From assembly GCA_964389365.1 (NCBI GenBank), contig CAYMDO010000009.1, forward strand, positions 1 through 64,000: a stretch of DNA of 64,000 nucleotides. Reading direction: 5' to 3'. Position 1 is the first letter of the stretch. Each line of letters opens with the position of its first letter. The DNA is from UBA993 sp964389365. GTDB lineage: Bacteria > Bacillota > Dethiobacteria > DTU022. Below the pieces are notes generated by a model. That model did not search any database. It saw only the letters and a program-made list of their open reading frames with translations, and was not told where the DNA came from. The position numbers were made by a program, and so were the translations under genes. Positions 35,455-43,954 of this stretch are shown in pieces.

Positions 35455-36024
35455 ATGAAAGAAAACAAAATTATGGACCCTTTTTATGTGGAGATTAGCT
35501 GTGAAAATGGAAGCGTATCGTCGCCGGCAAGGTTAATCAGACGTCGGTTAAGTGATTTAGCCGGTCTGTTTTATGATCAGGATGCTTATAATCGTGCTTT
35601 GGCAGACGATGATCCAATTCTCTATGAAGTATATGAGGTCAGGGTGCCGGAAGAAGAAGGCCATCTTTTATCATGCACAACAGTGATCTATCCGGGCAAA
35701 GTTGGAAAAGAGTATTACTTTACCAAAGGGCATTTTCATGTTCTGGAAAACAGGGCTGAAATATATACATGTTTGCGCGGGCAAGGCTACCTTTTGATGA
35801 CTACTAGGTCTGGTAATAGCCATAGTATAGCTATGAAGCCTGGAGTTTCTGCCTATATACCACCATACTGGTCGCATCGTACTTTAAACTGTGGAGAAGA
35901 GCCCTTTATTTTTTATGGTGTATGGCCGGGAGATGCCGGTCATGATTATGAAAGTATAGTTGAGCAAGAGTTTCCTCTTCGTGTTTTAGAAGAAAATGGT
36001 AAACCGGTTATCAAAACTTCATAA
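35455..36024 (+). CDS. Cupin-type glucose-6-phosphate isomerase (archaeal-type PGI)
   Basis: The 189-residue protein has the cupin PGI signature YYFTKGHFHVLENRAEIY, with metal-binding His-x-His and Glu, followed by CLRGQGYLLM and a second motif AYIPPYWSHRTLNCG. The iron-dependent cPGI family, best known from archaea, interconverts aldose and ketose 6-phosphates. In a Bacillota sugar island it is uncommon. Here it may act on the kinase product rather than on glucose 6-phosphate. It is the last gene of the island operon; the start follows GAGGAGG. Confidence 0.88.
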   Translation: MKENKIMDPFYVEISCENGSVSSPARLIRRRLSDLAGLFYDQDAYNRALADDDPILYEVYEVRVPEEEGHLLSCTTVIYPGKVGKEYYFTKGHFHVLENRAEIYTCLRGQGYLLMTTRSGNSHSIAMKPGVSAYIPPYWSHRTLNCGEEPFIFYGVWPGDAGHDYESIVEQEFPLRVLEENGKPVIKTS

Positions 36025-36106
36025 CCGTTGATGTTGATATTTAAGCAATTTAATACCTATTAATGGGAGTATATATTAGGGCTTCCTGAATGAAAGCCTA
36101 ATTAAA

Positions 36107-36753
36107 ATGGTTATCGACGTCAGAAACGTTGGCCCGGCCCCGCTGCTTGCTGCCCTAGGCAGGGAACCGGGCATTGTCGAGAGCATCAACACCCGCCTTC
36201 CTGCCACCTGCGATTTGGCCGAAGAGCTGATTGTAAAAGCTGTCCGTAAAGATAACTGGTTTAACCTTGGCCAGCCGGCAGAAGGCAAAGATAATGCTAA
36301 CTACCGGCTAACCGAATACTTAGAGCAGCTAGATGATAAAAGTTATCGTTTCCTGGTCGTTTACTCTTCCACCCTTGATCAACGCAAACTAAAAAACCGG
36401 ACAACCGGGTCAAGGATGAGCAAAAAGGGCTGGAAAAAGAGATCGCCACTCTTGGAGCCAAGCAGTTCGTTTGCCAGCCTGATGCCGAGGCAGCCCTTGA
36501 CTGCTTTATTATAGAACACAAAGGCGGCTTGCTTAAGATAGCTGGCACGGTAGCGTTAGTCGAGATCCCTGAAATAAAGAAAAGTTTTGAACCAACGGCC
36601 AAGAAGGCGCTCGATCTGTTTGCCGCGATTAAGGCTGTTTGGCTAAATGACGGCACATCCATCGAGCGTCAGTTGCCAAAGCGTTACCGGGAATTGACCA
36701 TGGTGCTCAAGATGGCCGGTTTTGATTTTGATATCTTTACTTCACCTCCGTAG
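36107..36753 (+). pseudogene. Remnant of an IS1634-like (IS4 superfamily) transposase
   Basis: The first part (36107 to about 36390) reads IDVRNVGPAPLLAALGRE like the N-terminal domain of IS1634-type transposases, then runs directly into RFLVVYSSTLDQRK, which belongs to the later part of the catalytic domain. The intervening DDE core is therefore deleted. A frameshift near 36390 breaks the frame, and the continuation (KGLEKEIATLGAKQFVCQPD, ALDCFIIEHKG, then 36529-36753) ends in KRYRELTMVLKMAGF. No intact ends were recognised. It marks old mobile-element activity at the right border of the sugar island. Confidence 0.7.
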
Positions 36754-36878
36754 TGGTAGTTAATATAAATAGGACAAAGAAAACAGTTGTTGGTAAGTGC
36801 AAGGGTGCGGAAAATCAGATATTAACAGTTCTTGCATTCGCCCAAATATCCTCCCCAAAAAATGTACCAAACTAATAT

Positions 36879-36931
36879 CAAAAGGGGTTCCGGGCAAATT
36901 TACCATGAAGTAAATGCTCCAAAACCCCTTA
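36879..36931 (-). terminator. Terminator of the tRNA/serS transcript
   Basis: On the minus strand AAGGGGTTTT (36930-36921) pairs with AACCCCTTTT (36889-36880). An inner ATTTAC/GTAAAT stem makes an elongated hairpin, and the outer arm ends in TTTT. It lies 7 bases after the CCA of tRNA-Arg. The gap 36754-36878 holds no recognisable gene. Confidence 0.6.
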
Positions 36932-36937
36932 TTTTAC

Positions 36938-37015
36938 TGGTGCGCCCGGCAGGATTTGAACCTGCGGCCTCCTGATTCGTAGTCAGTTACTCTATCCGGA
37001 CTGAGCTACGGGCGC
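36938..37015 (-). tRNA. tRNA-Arg (anticodon ACG)
   Basis: On the minus strand the sequence folds as a complete tRNA. The acceptor GCGCCCG pairs with CGGGCGC, the D arm is AGCTCAG...GGATAGAGT, and the anticodon stem CTGA/TCAG holds loop CTACGAA (anticodon ACG). The T arm contains GGTTCAAATCC and a 3' CCA is encoded. An ACG anticodon is normally modified to ICG by TadA. It lies in the same transcription direction as argS and serS. Confidence 0.95.
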
Positions 37016-37018
37016 ATG

Positions 37019-37112
37019 TGGCGGAGAGAGAGGGATTTGAACCCTCGAAGCAGGCTTTTACCCACTTAATCGCTTAGCAGGCGACCGCCTTCGACCTCTC
37101 GGCCATCTCTCC
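37019..37112 (-). tRNA. tRNA-Ser (anticodon GCU)
   Basis: Minus strand, 94 bases with CCA. The acceptor GGAGAGA pairs with TCTCTCC, the anticodon loop CTGCTAA has anticodon GCT (serine AGC/AGU codons), and the long variable arm is typical of serine tRNAs. GGTTCAAATCC marks the T arm. It is 3 bases from tRNA-Arg. Confidence 0.95.
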
Positions 37113-37128
37113 GTATACCTGTATCTTA

Positions 37129-37215
37129 TGGCGGAGGGGGTGGGATTCGAACCCACGGCCCTTTCGGGTCACTAGTTTTCAAGACTAGCTCCTTAAACCG
37201 CTCGGACACCCCTCC
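37129..37215 (-). tRNA. tRNA-Ser (anticodon UGA)
   Basis: Minus strand, 87 bases with CCA. Acceptor GGAGGGG/CCCCTCC, anticodon stem CTAGT/ACTAG with loop CTTGAAA (anticodon TGA), a long variable arm (GACCCGAAAGGGCC) and T arm GGTTCGAATCC. It lies about 60 bases downstream of serS. Confidence 0.95.
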
Positions 37216-37277
37216 TAAGAAGGCTTAATTGGCAAGTTAAAGTATAGCAAAGGGAAAAACCTGTGTCAATTTTGTTT

Positions 37278-38555
37278 TTACCCGCCGGTGATCTTTTCCC
37301 GCCCGTTGAAATAAGGGCGCAGCGCTTCCGGTATAACAACAGTGCCGTCTTGCAGCTGGTAATTTTCCAAGATGGCAGCTACAGTCCTTCCGACAGCCAC
37401 CCCTGAACCATTTAGCGTATGGACAAACAGTGCCTTTTTGCCCTGTTCCGGCCGGTACCTGATGCCTGCACGGCGGGCCTGAAAGTCGGTAAAGTTGCTG
37501 CACGAAGATATTTCCCTGTAAGTATTGTAAGACGGCAGCCAAACTTCAAGGTCGTATTTCTTGGCCGGGGCAAAGCCTAAATCACCGCTGCACATCAGCA
37601 TTACACGGTAAGGCAGGCCGAGCAGCTGCAAAACCTTCTCGGCATCATTGGTCAGTTTTTCAAGTTCATCAAACGAGTCTTCCGGCTTGACAAATTTCAC
37701 TAGCTCAACTTTGTTAAACTGGTGCTGACGAATCAGCCCGCGCGTGTCCCGGCCGTGAGCTCCGGCTTCGGCCCTAAAGCAGGCGCTGTAAGCGGCATAC
37801 TTGAGCGGCAGCTGCTCAACATCAAGGATCTCGTCGCGGTGCAGGTTGGTTACCGGCACCTCGGCTGTCGGGATTAAATAATAGTCGGTTCCTTCAACCC
37901 GGAAAGCATCGTCTGCAAACTTCGGCAGCTGGCCGGTGCTGGTCATACTGGCGGCATTAACAAGGAAGGGAGGAAATACCTCGCGATAACCGTGATCGGT
38001 TGTGTGCAGATCAAGCATAAAAGAGATTAGCGCCCGTTCCAGCCTGGCTCCGTCGCCATGGTAAAGGGCAAAGCGGCTGCCGGTAATTTTTCCGGCTCTC
38101 GGAAAATCGATGATCCCGAGAAAAGACCCTAAATCCCAGTGAGCCAGCGGCGCAAAGCCAAACTGCGGCTGTTCGCCCCAGCGGCGCACCTCGACATTAT
38201 CTTCTTCGTCTTTGCCTCGCGGCACCGAATCATCGGGGATATTCGGCAGCCCCAGGAGCTGCGTCTCCATCTCGCTGTCGATCAGGCGCAATTTTTCATC
38301 AAGATCTTTAATCCGGGATGAAACATCGCGCATCTCGTCTTTCTTCTGCTGCATGGCGGCATTGCCGGCGCCTGCTTTTCCGATCTCCTTTGATACACGG
38401 TTGCGAATCTGTTTTAGCTCTTCCGTTTCTTTCAGCAGGTCACGTCTTATTTCGTCGTAGCTTAATATTTTATCAAGATCGCCGGCTTCGCCTTTATCGA
38501 TCATGGCCTGACGAACTAGTCCAGGGTTTTCACGGACAAATTTCAGGTCCAGCAA
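37278..38555 (-). CDS. serS: Seryl-tRNA synthetase
   Basis: The 425-residue class II synthetase has an N-terminal two-helix coiled-coil arm (about residues 30-100: LLKETEELKQIRNRV, QQKKDEMRDVSSRIKDL) that grips the tRNA-Ser long variable arm. Motif 2 is visible as ACFRAEAGAHGRDTRGL and motif 3 as NGSGVAVGRTVAAILE. The start is TTG at 38555 (MLDLKFVRENPG) after a G-rich ribosome site. It is followed in the same direction by two serine tRNAs. No T-box leader fits in the 51-base gap upstream. Confidence 0.95.
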   Translation of the reverse strand: MLDLKFVRENPGLVRQAMIDKGEAGDLDKILSYDEIRRDLLKETEELKQIRNRVSKEIGKAGAGNAAMQQKKDEMRDVSSRIKDLDEKLRLIDSEMETQLLGLPNIPDDSVPRGKDEEDNVEVRRWGEQPQFGFAPLAHWDLGSFLGIIDFPRAGKITGSRFALYHGDGARLERALISFMLDLHTTDHGYREVFPPFLVNAASMTSTGQLPKFADDAFRVEGTDYYLIPTAEVPVTNLHRDEILDVEQLPLKYAAYSACFRAEAGAHGRDTRGLIRQHQFNKVELVKFVKPEDSFDELEKLTNDAEKVLQLLGLPYRVMLMCSGDLGFAPAKKYDLEVWLPSYNTYREISSCSNFTDFQARRAGIRYRPEQGKKALFVHTLNGSGVAVGRTVAAILENYQLQDGTVVIPEALRPYFNGREKITGG

Positions 38556-38606
38556 TTTAATTCCCCCTTACCATGCCCCCTCGCACACACAAAGAGGACC
38601 CTTTTT

Positions 38607-40316
38607 TTACATCTCTTCCGGCGCTTCGATGCCGAGCAGGGCCAGGCCGTTGGCAATAACCTGCCGGGCAGCCCCGATCAGCAGCAAGCGTCCGTGCTGA
38701 AGATCCCCCTCGCTGGCCAGGACCGGGCAGTTATGGTAAAAACGGTTAAACTCCCGGGCTACATCGACCAGGTAGCGGGCTAAAATTGAGGGGCGGTAAA
38801 CTTCAGCCGCGGCGATAATCTTCTCCGGCAATATAGCCAAAGCCTTAATCAGTGTTACTTCTTCCTCTTTAACCAGCACAGAAGCTGCCTGATCGTTCCA
38901 ATACCCGTAGTCAGGGTCGGTTTTCCGGAGGATACTGCAGATGCGGGCGTGAGCGTATTGAATATAGGCGGCAGTTTCTCCGGTAAAATCGAGAACTTTA
39001 TCCCAGTCAAACTCAATGTTCTTTATCCGGTCATTGCTTAAATCGCCAAAACGGACCGCTCCCAGGCCAACCGCGATTGCGGCCCGCTCTTTATCGGAGA
39101 GGTTAGGATTTTTCTCTTCGATTATTTCCCGGGCCATAGAGATGGAGCGCTTCAATACCTCGTCCAGCAGGATAATCTTGCCGGCACGGGTCGACATGCG
39201 CCCTTCCTTGAACCGGATCAGGCCAAAGGGGACATGAACGCAATCTTTAGCCCACTCAAAGCCCATCAGTTCCAATACTTTGAACAGTTGTTGAAAATGA
39301 AGGATCTGCTCAGCCCCTACGACATACAAAGAGAGTGCAAAATCGAAAGTCTTTTTGCGGTAGATGGCGGCAGCCAGGTCACGGGTTATATATAGGGTTG
39401 CCCCGTCTTTCTTGCGCAGCATAACCGGCGGCAGGCCGTAAGGCTCAAGATCGATGATCAGCGCGCCTTCGCTTTCTTTTGTAATACCCTTCTCCTGAAC
39501 CAGTTCGATTACGTCATCCAGCATTTTGTTGTAATGGCTTTCGCCGTGACAATGTTCAAATTGAATCCCCAGCAGATCGTAAATCAACGCATAGTTCTCG
39601 AGGCTTAGGCGACGGAAGCGGGTCCAGTAATCAACAGCTTCCCGATCATCTTCCTCCAGTTTTTTAAACCAGGCCCGTGCTTCATCTTCCAGAGTTGGAT
39701 CTTCATCGGCAAGGTGATGAAAATTTACATATAGGCGGTACAGGTAATCCACCGGGTCTGATTCCAGCTGATCTTCCTCCCCCCAGCGCCGGTAAGCGAC
39801 TATCAGCTTGCCGAACTGGGTTCCCCAGTCGCCAAGGTGGTTGATGCCGATACTATGATAGCCGAGGGCCCTGTAAATCAGGTAAAGGGCATGCCCGATC
39901 ACCGTTGAGCGAATATGCCCCACGCCAAAGGGCTTGGCGATATTCGGTGACGAATAATCGATCGGCACGCAACGGCCTTTGCCGATATCGCAGTGCCCAA
40001 ACTTATTTCCCTCCTGCCAGATTTGTCGAAGCACTTCACGCCCGTAAGCTTCCGGGGCGATAAAAAAGTTGAGATACGGGCCTCCGGCAGATGCCCTGTT
40101 CCAATACAACCCTTCCATACCGGCCAATTTCGCCGCCAGTTCTTCTGAAATCCGGGCCGGTGCTTTTTTTAATGTTTTTGCCAAAGCAAAACAGGGGAGG
40201 GCCAGATCCCCAAAACCGGGATCCGGTGGAATTTCAAGCAGGCTTTCGATTTCGGCCGGTTCAAGTGAAACATAAGTGGAGAGGAGGAGGCCGACTTCTT
40301 CTTTTAGCTTCTGCAT
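38607..40316 (-). CDS. argS: Arginyl-tRNA synthetase
   Basis: The 569-residue class I synthetase has the N-terminal Add-1 domain, the HIGH-equivalent KPFGVGHIRST (GVGH at 131-134), the KMSK-equivalent GRMSTRAGKI, and a DALR anticodon-binding domain at the C-terminus (YIQYAHARICSILR, LARYLVDVAREFNRFY). Length is normal. It lies upstream of serS on the same strand, 51 bases apart; a cognate tRNA-Arg closes the run. Confidence 0.95.
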   Translation of the reverse strand: MQKLKEEVGLLLSTYVSLEPAEIESLLEIPPDPGFGDLALPCFALAKTLKKAPARISEELAAKLAGMEGLYWNRASAGGPYLNFFIAPEAYGREVLRQIWQEGNKFGHCDIGKGRCVPIDYSSPNIAKPFGVGHIRSTVIGHALYLIYRALGYHSIGINHLGDWGTQFGKLIVAYRRWGEEDQLESDPVDYLYRLYVNFHHLADEDPTLEDEARAWFKKLEEDDREAVDYWTRFRRLSLENYALIYDLLGIQFEHCHGESHYNKMLDDVIELVQEKGITKESEGALIIDLEPYGLPPVMLRKKDGATLYITRDLAAAIYRKKTFDFALSLYVVGAEQILHFQQLFKVLELMGFEWAKDCVHVPFGLIRFKEGRMSTRAGKIILLDEVLKRSISMAREIIEEKNPNLSDKERAAIAVGLGAVRFGDLSNDRIKNIEFDWDKVLDFTGETAAYIQYAHARICSILRKTDPDYGYWNDQAASVLVKEEEVTLIKALAILPEKIIAAAEVYRPSILARYLVDVAREFNRFYHNCPVLASEGDLQHGRLLLIGAARQVIANGLALLGIEAPEEM

Positions 40317-40394
40317 AGCTGTCTCCTTGACGCATTTTAAATTATTTTAGCTTATAGGACGGCGGTTGACAATCGGTTCAGGCAATCGAAGGTT

Positions 40395-42440
40395 TTAAAA
40401 CTCAGGGTTAATATAGCTTGGCTGTCGGTAAAAACGACCCAGGGCCGGGTAACCGGCGGGCGGGGTCCAGGGTTCGCCGTTTACCAGGATGTCTGCCCGT
40501 TGAACCCGGCTATTCTTGAAAGCTGTAAGAAATATTGAATCGAGGAAGAGAGCGATTTGCTGAATCTCTTTTTCCGTGGCATCTCCTTTAAACATCTTTC
40601 TGAATGCCTTGTTAAAATTTATCTGAAGTTGTTCGCTGGTCTCTCTCAATTCAAGGACAGCCAGGTCGCCGGGGATAATTGCGATTGTTGTGCGGGCCGA
40701 ACGTATAGCCTGCCCGAGCAACTCTTTTAGATCCGCTGTAGCAAATTCGCTGTCAGCCATATCCTTAATGGCCAGATAGTAGCGGTTGCCGCTGATCAAG
40801 GGGACATACAGCGGTTTTTGCCACCGGTGAGCTTTTATTGGCTGCTCGAGCTTAAGTTGACCAAACTGCTCGAGCAGATTTTCTCCGCTTACCAGCAGGA
40901 TCTCTTCCACTCCCGGGCTGGAGCTGACGGTATAGATCAGCGAGTTAAAAGCATTCAAACTTTGAGCTTCGCCATTTTGAACCAGGAATTCAGGAGAAAG
41001 ATCAAGCGTCAGGCTGCCGGTGGCCGGCTCGTAAGATGATGTAATCCGGGCTTCCTTGTTGTGAATGGTTCGGTAAAGGGCGCTCCCCCGCGCCGGACCG
41101 CGCACCAGTTCATCCAGCGCAGCCTGCAGGGGATTATCAGTACGGCTGACGGCCCGGGTTACCGGCACTAGGTTTCCGCTTTCATCGTTAAAAAATAGAG
41201 TCACCATAGTCTCTTCGGATGAAATTCCGGCTGAAACCGGGCTGTAAAGGGGCGCAGTGGAAACTTCGTTCCCGTTTATGGCGATCTGTGCCTTTAAATC
41301 GACCAGGTCTATATACCCGTCGTCTCCACCAATCACAGCCAGTGTTGGATGCCCAGAAACTAGCAAGTGCTCAACACGCATGGCAACTTCCCAGTTATTT
41401 ATTTCCAGCCCGTCGTGATCAAATATTTTCATCTGCGTGTAATCTTCTTTATAATGGCGCCAGGAACTGGTAAGGATATGCCTGCCATCAGCAGTAAAAG
41501 CAAACAGTGAGCCGTCTTCGATATTTTTCACCCAGAGCAGGTCTTCGGCCAGGTCGAAGTAAAAAAAGTTATCGCCTATATCTTCCCTGATGCCGTAAAC
41601 CAAAATCCGGTTATAGTTCTGGGGGTTAAATAAAACCGTTTGCGGTTTGATGGGCAAACCGGTACTCCACAGTTCGTAGCCCAGAGCGTCATAAACTATA
41701 AGCCTGTTTTCCTGAATCGCGGCAATCCGGCTGTCATGCCTAGAAACAGCTGCCAGCACCTGGTTGCTCTTTGTCCACAACTCGCGGCCATCAAGGCTTA
41801 CCGAATAAACCTGCGGTATCCCCTGCTCAAGCGCAGTATAGTATAGGTTGGTCTGTTCCAAATATTCGCTGGAAAGGTGGAGGTTTATAATCGGGCCGGT
41901 CTCAATTGTCCACCGCAGCTCACCTGACTGGTTGTACAGTTCAAGGTACAGATGGCCCTGTTCTTCATTCGATCGGTAAGCGGCTACCCAGACCCCGTTG
42001 GGGGAGATAGCCAGCAGCTCAACCGGGTCGCCTTCATCGTCCCAGGAAAACTGCTGATCGGTCGTAGTGTAATGCAGCCTGCCGCCGGAAGTCCCTACAA
42101 CTGCATATTTCCCGCAGGAAGATAGTTTTGCCTGCAGCGGTACGGTAGCAAAAATCTTGTCCCAAAGCAATTTGCGCTCACGGTCAAGCAAACTGACTTT
42201 ATTATTGTCGGCGCTGAATAAAATGGCGGTCAAGTTATGGTCGATGCTCAGGTCGTAAAGCTTAACGCGGGTAAACCAGAGATCGTATAGATCCCCTGCC
42301 GGGTTCTGCGTCAGGGGGTCAACCGGCATGCTCCTGCTTTCAGCAGGAAGAAAAAGCTGCAGGGAAAATAGAGTTAGCCCGGCCAGGAAAAAAAGCCCGG
42401 CCAGGACTACTATATAATAATAGGGTTGAACCCGCTTCAT
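40395..42440 (-). CDS. Membrane-anchored beta-propeller protein with two GerMN domains
   Basis: The 681-residue protein has one N-terminal membrane segment (YYYIVVLAGLFFLAGLTLFSL), so the rest lies outside. Residues about 55-410 are propeller-like repeats (LLDRERKLLWDKIFA, LAISPNGVWVAAYR, VYSVSLDGRELWTKS, IVYDALGYELWSTG). Two GerMN domains follow: about 420-545 (VTLFFNDESGNLVPV, LVRGPARGSALYRTI, LTLDLSPEFLV) and 560-665 (LQINFNKAFRKMF, VQRADILVNGEPW). GerMN domains occur in spore germination and cell-wall regulatory proteins. It follows a sensor kinase and response regulator on the same strand, 83 bases away, suggesting an envelope-signalling module similar in idea to the WalKR accessory genes. 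Confidence 0.85.
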   Translation of the reverse strand: MKRVQPYYYIVVLAGLFFLAGLTLFSLQLFLPAESRSMPVDPLTQNPAGDLYDLWFTRVKLYDLSIDHNLTAILFSADNNKVSLLDRERKLLWDKIFATVPLQAKLSSCGKYAVVGTSGGRLHYTTTDQQFSWDDEGDPVELLAISPNGVWVAAYRSNEEQGHLYLELYNQSGELRWTIETGPIINLHLSSEYLEQTNLYYTALEQGIPQVYSVSLDGRELWTKSNQVLAAVSRHDSRIAAIQENRLIVYDALGYELWSTGLPIKPQTVLFNPQNYNRILVYGIREDIGDNFFYFDLAEDLLWVKNIEDGSLFAFTADGRHILTSSWRHYKEDYTQMKIFDHDGLEINNWEVAMRVEHLLVSGHPTLAVIGGDDGYIDLVDLKAQIAINGNEVSTAPLYSPVSAGISSEETMVTLFFNDESGNLVPVTRAVSRTDNPLQAALDELVRGPARGSALYRTIHNKEARITSSYEPATGSLTLDLSPEFLVQNGEAQSLNAFNSLIYTVSSSPGVEEILLVSGENLLEQFGQLKLEQPIKAHRWQKPLYVPLISGNRYYLAIKDMADSEFATADLKELLGQAIRSARTTIAIIPGDLAVLELRETSEQLQINFNKAFRKMFKGDATEKEIQQIALFLDSIFLTAFKNSRVQRADILVNGEPWTPPAGYPALGRFYRQPSYINPEF

Positions 42441-42523
42441 TCATCTCACCTCCGCCAAAAGCCAGAGCATAACAATTTTAACACAGCAGAAATCAAGGTT
42501 ATTAAGAAATTGTTTATAAATAA

Positions 42524-43954
42524 TTAAGATTCGGTAACATTTGTAGCGCTAATCAGGGGCAGTGCAAACATAAAGCTACTCCCGGCACCTCCTTCACTTT
42601 CAACCCAGACTCTGCCGCCGTGCTTGGCTATAATCTCACTGACTATAGCCAGCCCCAGGCCGGTCCCGCCGCCTTCCCGGGTTCTGGCTCTGTCAACCCT
42701 GAAGAACCTTTCGAAGATATAGCTTAAATCTTCTTCCGGTATTCCACATCCGGTATCTGTAATTGAGGTTACAGCTTCATTTTCGATCTGCTCAAGCGAA
42801 ACAGTAACCGTTCCCCCGGGCGGTGTATAATTCAGGGCATTATCAAGCAGGTTCTTGATCACCTGGCGCAGCTGCAGTTGGGTTCCGCTGACTATCAGCT
42901 CTTCAGCCGGCAAGTCAGCCAGCAGATCCAGACCGGCCTGGGCAAAACGGTATTGATTTTCGCCGATCACTTCCTGCAGGAAATCGCCTAGGTCTAAATA
43001 CTGGTGCTCAATATTGTTTTTCTCCAGCTTCGAAAGTTCAAGCAAGTCATTTACCAGGGCAATCAGCCGATCCAGCTCGCCATCAAGATCTGCAGTAAAC
43101 TCTTTGCGCTGCCCGGGTTCCATTTCGTGCTCTTTCAGGGCTTTGGTAAGAAGGCTCATCGTTGCCAGGGGGGTTTTGACCTCATGGGCAACATCGGCGG
43201 CAAATTTTTTAAGATTGCCGGTATAATAATTTAGCTTGCGGGCCATTACATTAAACTGCTCTGCCAGGCGGCCTATTTCATCCCCGGAATATACCCCGAT
43301 CTGTTGTTCCAGTTTTCCCTCAGCCATTTTCTTAACCGCCTGGGTCAACTCCTCCAGAGGCCCGGTAAACCGGCGGGCCAAAATGATCGATCCTCCCCCG
43401 ACAATAGCCATCGCCAACAGGGTGGCTAAAAACAGGTACCTGCGAATATCATAGAGCGTGCGATAAATTTCTTCGAGCGATGCTGAAAGAAAGACAGCCC
43501 CGACCAGGTTACCATCAGCATCTTTAACCGGCACTGCCAGCTGTAGGATATCGTGGTTGACTGTTTCACTGTAGGCAATGCTGTGGCTTGCTTCTCCACC
43601 GAGTGTTTTGTGCAGGTCTTCTTGATCCAGGACCTGGTTCAGCATCCCCCCTACCCGCAGCGAATCCCCCACAACGATTCCCTGGCTGTCTGTAAAAATA
43701 ACCCTGGCCTGTGACTGGCGGCTCATATTCTCTGCCAGTGCGCTCAGGCGCACTGAATCAACCTGGCCGCGTATTTGCCCAACAACAAAATCAGCGGCAA
43801 GATAAGCAGAGCGTTCGAGGGTAACCGTAAAATTTTTCATATGATAGCGTTCGAGAGTACTGTAAAGAAAAACACTGATGATAATCATTACCGCCAGGAT
43901 AATAATCAGAAAGTAAGCAGTCAGGCGAAACCGAATGCCGTAAAACCGGGCCAT
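42524..43954 (-). CDS. Sensor histidine kinase, PhoR/WalK-like
   Basis: The 476-residue kinase has membrane helices at about residues 10-32 and 173-193 flanking an extracellular PAS/Cache-like sensor (ARVIFTDSQGIVVGDS, LQLAVPVKDADGNLVGAVF). A HAMP linker follows (FTGPLEELTQAVKKMAEG), then the H box with His257 (FAADVAHEVKTPLATM), N box (NLLDNALNYTPPGG), and G boxes (DTGCGIPEED, GGGTGLGLAIVSEI). The start codon overlaps the regulator stop as TAATG, so the pair is translationally coupled. There is no cytoplasmic PAS domain, unlike canonical WalK. Confidence 0.93.
   Translation of the reverse strand: MARFYGIRFRLTAYFLIIILAVMIIISVFLYSTLERYHMKNFTVTLERSAYLAADFVVGQIRGQVDSVRLSALAENMSRQSQARVIFTDSQGIVVGDSLRVGGMLNQVLDQEDLHKTLGGEASHSIAYSETVNHDILQLAVPVKDADGNLVGAVFLSASLEEIYRTLYDIRRYLFLATLLAMAIVGGGSIILARRFTGPLEELTQAVKKMAEGKLEQQIGVYSGDEIGRLAEQFNVMARKLNYYTGNLKKFAADVAHEVKTPLATMSLLTKALKEHEMEPGQRKEFTADLDGELDRLIALVNDLLELSKLEKNNIEHQYLDLGDFLQEVIGENQYRFAQAGLDLLADLPAEELIVSGTQLQLRQVIKNLLDNALNYTPPGGTVTVSLEQIENEAVTSITDTGCGIPEEDLSYIFERFFRVDRARTREGGGTGLGLAIVSEIIAKHGGRVWVESEGGAGSSFMFALPLISATNVTES

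Noticed and set aside
20063..36937. Site-specific integration of the sugar island at tRNA-Arg
   Set aside because: The island's right edge is near a tRNA gene, but I found no duplicated tRNA 3' end at the left edge and no integrase gene.
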